The position numbers and the translations under genes were made by a program. Shown in pieces: positions 6,391 through 10,811 of a stretch of 10,811 nucleotides of DNA (its first letter is position 1; every line of letters begins with the position of its first letter). Source of the DNA: Eubacteriales bacterium (GTDB lineage Bacteria > Bacillota > Clostridia > Oscillospirales > CAG-382); the NCBI GenBank assembly GCA_028701715.1, contig JAQVQF010000058.1:1-10811 (forward strand). Direction: 5' to 3'. Below the pieces are notes generated by a model that made no database searches, had not been told where the DNA came from, and saw only the letters and a list, made by a program, of their open reading frames with translations.

Positions 6391-6419
6391 ATTTTATGGG
6401 GGAATTATCGAAAAAAGAC
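6391..6419 (-). promoter_or_regulatory. Candidate sigma-E promoter for the flippase-spoIIIA operon
   Basis: On the minus strand, GTCTTTTT (6412-6419) is followed by a 13-base spacer and CATAAAAT (6391-6398). This resembles the B. subtilis sigma-E pattern (GTCATATT, about 13-15 bases, CATACAAT-like), matching six of eight positions at -35 and seven of eight at -10. Transcription would begin near 6384, giving a leader of about 28 bases that contains the AGGAGG ribosome site. The B. subtilis spoIIIA operon is sigma-E controlled, so position and type agree. The match was made by eye. Confidence 0.6.
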
Positions 6420-6448
6420 TTGTTATTTCACCCGTAAAATGATATACT
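6420..6448 (+). promoter_or_regulatory. Candidate sigma-A promoter for the deoB operon
   Basis: TTGTTA (6420-6425), a 17-base spacer and TATACT (6443-6448) form a good vegetative promoter. The predicted start at about 6454-6456 leaves only about 15 bases before the deoB ATG and would fall within the AAAAAGGTG ribosome site, so the leader would be very short. The -35 box directly abuts the -35 of the leftward sigma-E-like promoter. Confidence 0.7.
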
Positions 6449-6469
6449 TAAAAAGGTGTTGAATACGAT

Positions 6470-7639
6470 ATGAAGAAAAACGGCAGAGTATTTTTAATTA
6501 TACTTGACAGTGTGGGCGCCGGGGAGCTTCCCGACGCGGCAAGCTACGGAGACGAAGGCTCAAACACAATATTATCCATAAGCAAATCGCCTTATTTCAA
6601 CTGCCCGAACCTGACAAAAGCCGGGCTGTTTAATATACCGAGCCTTAAATGCGGTCGTGAGGTCGTCACTCCGTCCGCCGCCTACGGTAACGCAGCCGAA
6701 TGTTCCGCCGGAAAGGATACGGTGGTCGGTCACTGGGAAATAGCCGGTATAATAACCGACAAGCCTTTCCCCGTATATCCTGCGGGATTTCCGAAAGAAG
6801 TGGTTGAAGAGTTTGAAAATACCATAGGTACAAAAACTCTCTGCAACAAGCCCTATTCCGGCACCGAGGTTATCGGAGATTACGGCGAACTGCATTTGAA
6901 AACAAAATATCCCATCATATATACCTCCGCCGACAGCGTGTTTCAGATAGCCTGCCACGAAAGCGTTTATTCCATCGGGGAACAATACGAAATGTGTCTG
7001 AAAGCAAGAACGATACTGCAAGGCGAACACGGTGTGTCGCGGGTTATAGCCCGTCCTTTCGCGGGGGAACCCGGCGCCTTTTACCGCACGGCAAACAGGA
7101 AGGATTTTTCTCTCGAGCCCGCGGGCGACACGATGCTCGATATTATATACCGCGCGGGATATGACGTGATAAGCGTGGGAAAAATAAAAAACATATTTTC
7201 CGGGAGGGGAATAACAAAATCGTATCATACCTCCTCCAACGCGGAGGGTATCGGATATATAAAACAGCTTCAGCATGAGGATTTCTGCGGGCTGTGCTTT
7301 GTCAACCTTGTGGATTTCGATATGATATACGGACACCGCAACGATATCGACGGCTATGCAAGAGCGCTTTCCGAATTCGACGCGGCTTTGGGCGAAATAA
7401 CCGAAAATCAACAAGAAAACGACCTTTATATAATCACCGCCGACCACGGCTGCGACCCCGCGACACCGTCCACCGACCATTCGAGGGAATATATACCCAT
7501 CCTTTGCTTCGGCAATGGAATTAAGCCTGTTCCAATCGGCACGCGTGACACCTTCGCGGATATCGGCTGTACGGTCTGCGGCTTCCTCGGTACGGATTAC
7601 CCCGAAAACGGAAAATCATTTCTTGAAAAAATACTTTAA
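6470..7639 (+). CDS. deoB: Phosphopentomutase
   Basis: A cytosolic enzyme of 389 aa that interconverts ribose-1-phosphate (or deoxyribose-1-phosphate) and the 5-phosphate, linking nucleoside salvage to pentose phosphate metabolism. It belongs to the alkaline phosphatase superfamily and uses two Mn ions and a phosphothreonine. Seen: LDSVGAGELPDA (12-23) with metal ligand Asp13; GKDTVVGHWE (81-90) with the catalytic Thr84; VDFDMIYGHRND (281-292) with Asp284 and His289; TADHGCDP (323-330) with Asp325 and His326; and TDHSREY (335-341) with His337. All expected ligands are present at the spacing known from the B. cereus enzyme, and length matches (about 390 aa). The ATG at 6470 has AAGGTG upstream. 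It is the first gene of a plus-strand operon and is followed by fhs after 18 bp. Confidence 0.97.
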   Translation: MKKNGRVFLIILDSVGAGELPDAASYGDEGSNTILSISKSPYFNCPNLTKAGLFNIPSLKCGREVVTPSAAYGNAAECSAGKDTVVGHWEIAGIITDKPFPVYPAGFPKEVVEEFENTIGTKTLCNKPYSGTEVIGDYGELHLKTKYPIIYTSADSVFQIACHESVYSIGEQYEMCLKARTILQGEHGVSRVIARPFAGEPGAFYRTANRKDFSLEPAGDTMLDIIYRAGYDVISVGKIKNIFSGRGITKSYHTSSNAEGIGYIKQLQHEDFCGLCFVNLVDFDMIYGHRNDIDGYARALSEFDAALGEITENQQENDLYIITADHGCDPATPSTDHSREYIPILCFGNGIKPVPIGTRDTFADIGCTVCGFLGTDYPENGKSFLEKIL

Positions 7640-7657
7640 ATATACCGGAGACAATGA

Positions 7658-9325
7658 ATGAAAACTGACGCTGAAATAGCGCTTGAAGCAAAAAAGCTGC
7701 CCATAAGCCGGATTGCGGCTAAATTGGAGCTCGGTGAAGACGATCTTGAGTTTTACGGAAAATATAAGGCCAAAATTTCCCCGTCGATATACGGGAAGCT
7801 AAAATCCAAGCCCGACGGAAAGCTGATACTGGTAACGGCGATAACCCCAACCCCGGCGGGAGAGGGCAAAACCACCACGACCGTAGGGCTCGGACAGGCC
7901 ATGGAGAAAATCGGCAAAAAAGCGATCATAGCGCTCCGCGAGCCCTCGCTGGGTCCGGTGTTCGGCATAAAGGGCGGCGCGGCGGGCGGCGGTTATTCGC
8001 AGGTTATACCCATGGATGAAATAAATCTGCATTTCACCGGCGATTTTCACGCTGTGACCTGCGCCAACAATCTGCTGTGCGCGATGATTGACAACCATAT
8101 ATATCAGGGCAACGAGCTCCGCATTAATCCCAAAAGAGTCGTATTCCCGAGATGCATGGACATGAACGACAGGGCGCTGAGAAACATTGTCATGGGACTC
8201 GGCACAAAAGCCGACGGCGTCACGCGTGAGGACCGTTTTATAATATCCGCGGCAAGCGAAATAATGGCGATCCTATGCTTGGCGGAATCGCCCGACGACC
8301 TTAGAGAAAGGCTTGGGAACATTCTTGCCGCTTATAATTATGAAGGCGAGCCTGTTTACGCGCGGCAGCTCAACGCGGAAGGCGCGATGGCGGCGCTTAT
8401 GAAGGACGCGATAAAACCCAATATCGTCCAAACGACCGAAAACACGCCCTGTATAATACACGGCGGACCTTTTGCCAACATAGCGCACGGCTGCAATTCC
8501 GTGCAAGCGACAAAAACAGCACTCAAGCTCGCGGATTACTGTATCACGGAGGCCGGCTTCGGCGCCGATCTCGGCGCGGAAAAATTCTTTGATATTAAAT
8601 GCCGCAAGTCCGGGCTTATTCCCGACGCGGTGGTGCTTGTGGCGACCGTCAGAGCGTTGAAATACAACGGCGGAGTAAAAAAAGAAGACCTCAGGGAAGA
8701 AAACCTTGAGGCTTTGGCTTTGGGTATTTCCAATCTGAAGGCGCATATCGAAAGCATACGCGGCTTCGGGCTTCCCATCGCGGTGGCTATCAATCGTTTT
8801 TATACCGACACCCAGAAGGAGATTGCGTTTATTGTCGATTTCTGCGAAAGGATGGGGGTTGCCGCGGTTATTTCGGAAGCCTTTGAAAAAGGCGGTGACG
8901 GCGCGGCGGAGCTTGCGTGCGAGGTATGTGCGCTTTGTGAAAAAGATAAACGTTTCACCCTTGCTTATCCCGACAATTACGGTATAAAACAAAAAATCGA
9001 AGCCGTCTGCACTAAAATATACAGAGCCGACGGCGTGGACTACACCGCGGCGGCTGACGCGGAAATAAGGGAAATCGAAAGACTCGGTTATTCAAATCTT
9101 CCCGTATGTATCGCAAAAACGCAGTATTCCATTTCCGACGACCCGTCAAGACAGGGCTGCCCGTCGGATTATAGGGTTACAATACGCGAGGTAAGGGTTT
9201 CGGCGGGCGCGGGCTTTATTGTCGCTCTCGCGGGTTCGATAATGACGATGCCGGGGTTGCCTAAAATTCCCTCCGCAGAAAAAATAAATATTGATAAAAA
9301 CGGAAATATTACCGGTATATTCTGA
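7658..9325 (+). CDS. fhs: Formate-tetrahydrofolate ligase
   Basis: A 555-aa enzyme catalysing ATP-dependent formation of 10-formyl-tetrahydrofolate from formate and tetrahydrofolate. It feeds purine synthesis and initiator tRNA formylation in many Firmicutes and the methyl branch of the Wood-Ljungdahl pathway in acetogens. Seen: P-loop TPAGEGKTTTTVGLGQ (65-80), then REPSLGPVFGIKGGAAGGGY with the following QVIPMDEINLHFTGDFHAV, both diagnostic signatures of the family; the C-terminal half contains FVNL-free but typical GGVKKEDL and GFGLPIAVAINRF runs. Length matches the family (about 556 aa) and no key segment is missing. The ATG at 7658 has GGAG seven bases upstream; an overlapping ATG at 7654 is out of frame. 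The stop overlaps the tsaE start by one base (TGATG). Its presence alone does not prove acetogenesis. Confidence 0.98.
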   Translation: MKTDAEIALEAKKLPISRIAAKLELGEDDLEFYGKYKAKISPSIYGKLKSKPDGKLILVTAITPTPAGEGKTTTTVGLGQAMEKIGKKAIIALREPSLGPVFGIKGGAAGGGYSQVIPMDEINLHFTGDFHAVTCANNLLCAMIDNHIYQGNELRINPKRVVFPRCMDMNDRALRNIVMGLGTKADGVTREDRFIISAASEIMAILCLAESPDDLRERLGNILAAYNYEGEPVYARQLNAEGAMAALMKDAIKPNIVQTTENTPCIIHGGPFANIAHGCNSVQATKTALKLADYCITEAGFGADLGAEKFFDIKCRKSGLIPDAVVLVATVRALKYNGGVKKEDLREENLEALALGISNLKAHIESIRGFGLPIAVAINRFYTDTQKEIAFIVDFCERMGVAAVISEAFEKGGDGAAELACEVCALCEKDKRFTLAYPDNYGIKQKIEAVCTKIYRADGVDYTAAADAEIREIERLGYSNLPVCIAKTQYSISDDPSRQGCPSDYRVTIREVRVSAGAGFIVALAGSIMTMPGLPKIPSAEKINIDKNGNITGIF

Positions 9326-9756
9326 TGAAACAAACATTTTTATCCGATTCGCCCGAAGAAACTATGGAAATAGCCAAATCCGTAGCGGGTAAGGCGCTCG
9401 AACGCAATGCCGTATGCCTTTCCGGCACGCTGGGCGCGGGCAAGACCGCTTTTACGCGCGGACTGGTGGCGTCGCTCTGCCCCGAATGTCTGCCGCTTGT
9501 GCATTCGCCTACATTTGCCATCGTGAACGAATATATAGGGAAAACGCACTCGATATTCCATTTCGACCTTTACCGCATTAAAAACGCGGAGGATCTTTAT
9601 TCCACGGGCTTTTACGATTATGAGGACAGAAAGGGCATAATTGTCGCCGAATGGAGCGACCTTTTCCCCGAATGCTTCCCCGAAAACGCGTTGCTGGTGG
9701 AAATTATCCCAAAAGGGGAAACCCAAAGAATAATCAACATAACATATAAGGAATAA
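9325..9756 (+). CDS. tsaE: tRNA t6A biosynthesis ATPase TsaE
   Basis: A 143-aa P-loop ATPase needed, with TsaB and TsaD, to transfer threonylcarbamoyl to A37 of ANN-decoding tRNAs. Seen: Walker A GTLGAGKT (34-41), the family motif HSPTF (60-64), FHFDLYR (78-84) with the Walker B-like Asp, and VAEWSD (107-112). Length is normal (about 140-155 aa). The residue after the P-loop Thr is Ala rather than the frequent second Thr, a conservative variation. The ATG at 9325 overlaps the fhs stop by one base with no good ribosome site, so translation is probably coupled to fhs. tsaB follows after two bases, the usual partner arrangement. Confidence 0.96.
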   Translation: MKQTFLSDSPEETMEIAKSVAGKALERNAVCLSGTLGAGKTAFTRGLVASLCPECLPLVHSPTFAIVNEYIGKTHSIFHFDLYRIKNAEDLYSTGFYDYEDRKGIIVAEWSDLFPECFPENALLVEIIPKGETQRIINITYKE

Positions 9757-9758
9757 CG

Positions 9759-10469
9759 ATGTTTATATTAGGAATCGATACCACCGCCGTCACGGCGACC
9801 GCCGCTGTCTGTGAAACGGACGCGGAAACGGGCGGCATAATAAAAAATCACGCTTTGTTTTCGTTGAAAAACGGGCTTACGCATTCGGAAAATCTGCTCC
9901 CGATCATAGATTCCGCGATGAAAGCCATGAATATAAGCGTAAAAGAGCTCGGACTTATCGCGGTTTCCGCAGGCCCGGGATCTTTTACCGGAGTCAGAAT
10001 CGGCGTCGCCACGGTCAAGGGGCTTGCCTGTCCGTTTGATACGCCGGTATGCGGGGTTTCGGCGCTTGAAGCCATCGCCGAAAACTGCACGTTCCCCGGA
10101 GGGATCGTATGCTCCGTTATGGACGCCAGACGCAATCAATTCTACAACGCCCTGTTTGAAGACGGCAAAAGACTGACGGAGGACAGATGCGTTTCGTTTG
10201 ACGAAATATATGCCGACATTGTAAAATCAAATAAGCCCGTGCTGCTGTGCGGCGACGGAATGCGGCTTTTCCGTTCTCTTTGTGAAGACAATAATAATAT
10301 ATATACATCAAGTCTCTGCCAGGAAGACCAGAACGGTTTGTCGGTAGCATCGGTAGGATATAAAAAATTTTCAGCGGGCGAATATACCGTCCACACGTTG
10401 CTTCGCCCCGTATATCTGAGACCGTCACAGGCAGAAAGAATAAGAAACGAAAATAATAATATCATATAA
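9759..10469 (+). CDS. tsaB: tRNA t6A biosynthesis protein TsaB
   Basis: A 236-aa ASKHA-fold protein that scaffolds TsaD in the threonylcarbamoyl-transferase complex for tRNA t6A37. Seen: the N-terminal ILGIDTT motif (3-9), THSENLLPII (41-50) and the diagnostic SAGPGSFTGVRIG (70-82), followed by VKGLA. The C-terminal half is variable, as usual, and ends with a YLRPSQAE segment typical of TsaB. Length is normal (about 230 aa). The ATG at 9759 has AAGGA six bases upstream. It lies two bases after tsaE and 20 bases before rpiB. The third partner, tsaD, is not in the window. Confidence 0.95.
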   Translation: MFILGIDTTAVTATAAVCETDAETGGIIKNHALFSLKNGLTHSENLLPIIDSAMKAMNISVKELGLIAVSAGPGSFTGVRIGVATVKGLACPFDTPVCGVSALEAIAENCTFPGGIVCSVMDARRNQFYNALFEDGKRLTEDRCVSFDEIYADIVKSNKPVLLCGDGMRLFRSLCEDNNNIYTSSLCQEDQNGLSVASVGYKKFSAGEYTVHTLLRPVYLRPSQAERIRNENNNII

Positions 10470-10489
10470 CGAAAGGCGCGGTTGCGAAA

Positions 10490-10811
10490 ATGAAAATTGC
10501 CATCGGATCCGACCACGGCGGATTTGCGCTTAAAACGCAGCTTGTTGATTATTTGAAAAATAAAAATTATGAGGTGTCGGACGAGGGTACCTACAGCGAG
10601 GAATCCTGTGATTATCCCGTCTTCGCCAAGAAAGCGGCACGAAAAGCCGCTTCCGGCGAATGCGATTTCGGCGTCCTTGTATGCACATCCGGCATAGGGA
10701 TGTCGATTGCCGCCAACAAGGTCAAGGGCGCGAGAGCCGCGCTCATCCGCGACGCGTTCGACGCCGAGATGAGCCGCAGACACAACGACGCCAACGTGAT
10801 ATGCTTCGGCG
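10490..10811 (+). CDS. rpiB: Ribose-5-phosphate isomerase B (3' end beyond window)
   Basis: The first 107 residues of an RpiB/LacAB-family sugar-phosphate isomerase; about 40 C-terminal residues are cut off by the window edge (family length about 145-150). RpiB interconverts ribose-5-phosphate and ribulose-5-phosphate in the cytosol. Seen: MKIAIGSDHGG with Asp8 and His9, SCDYPVFA (39-46), VCTSGIGMSIAANK (64-77) with the catalytic Cys65, and RRHNDANVICFG (96-107). Cys65 and the SDHGG motif favour RpiB rather than LacA or LacB. The ATG at 10490 is the only sensible start; GAAAGG lies upstream at a rather long spacing of 13 bases. It is the fifth gene of the deoB operon and complements deoB, which also produces ribose-5-phosphate. 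Confidence 0.95.
   Translation, partial: MKIAIGSDHGGFALKTQLVDYLKNKNYEVSDEGTYSEESCDYPVFAKKAARKAASGECDFGVLVCTSGIGMSIAANKVKGARAALIRDAFDAEMSRRHNDANVICFG

Noticed and set aside
6572..7480. A 302-codon minus-strand open frame opposite deoB
   Set aside because: deoB shows all catalytic residues in the sense frame; the antisense translation has no motif or plausible start context.
8273..8992. A 239-codon minus-strand open frame opposite fhs
   Set aside because: Antisense shadow of a highly conserved enzyme; no family resemblance.
10142..10783. Minus-strand open frame opposite the end of tsaB and rpiB
   Set aside because: rpiB motifs in the plus frame are unambiguous; the antisense product has no recognisable feature.

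Overview
The window is a stretch of ordinary chromosome from an endospore-forming anaerobe, most likely a clostridial Firmicute. A complete spoIIIA cluster (AA to AH) is present next to a clostridial-type formate-tetrahydrofolate ligase. The moderate base composition, dense A-rich Shine-Dalgarno sequences and frequent TTG starts fit a gut Clostridia or Oscillospirales lineage. That placement is inference; there is no rRNA or other direct taxonomic marker.

Left edge (1-141): the last 23 codons of an unidentified plus-strand gene, then a strong hairpin (79-107) flanked by A and T runs. The hairpin can terminate transcription in both directions between this gene and the converging spoIIIA operon.

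Minus strand (142-6356): one long sporulation operon, read from right to left: a SpoVB-like lipid flippase, then spoIIIAA, AB, AC, AD, AE, AF, AG and AH. Most junctions overlap or are nearly contiguous; the exceptions are AA-AB (33 bp), AB-AC (92 bp, with two 12-bp direct repeats) and AG-AH (29 bp, with an (AT)7 run). The products should build the SpoIIIA part of the mother cell-forespore channel: an ATPase (AA), membrane export-apparatus-like proteins (AB to AF) and ring-forming proteins (AG, AH). Four of the nine genes appear to use non-ATG starts. A good sigma-E-like promoter lies just upstream of the flippase gene, as expected for mother-cell expression.

Intergenic region 6357-6469 holds divergent promoters. 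The sigma-E-like element faces left and a sigma-A-like element faces right, with their -35 boxes directly abutting.

Plus strand (6470-10811): a compact housekeeping operon of deoB (phosphopentomutase), fhs (formate-tetrahydrofolate ligase), tsaE and tsaB (tRNA t6A modification) and the start of rpiB (ribose-5-phosphate isomerase B, cut by the window edge). The genes are separated by at most 20 bp. Pentose phosphate metabolism brackets one-carbon and tRNA modification functions.

No RNA gene, mobile element, CRISPR array or prophage was seen, and no gene-free stretch exceeds 300 bp. I found no evidence of a wholly new system. The points of interest are regulatory and translational details within a well-known locus.
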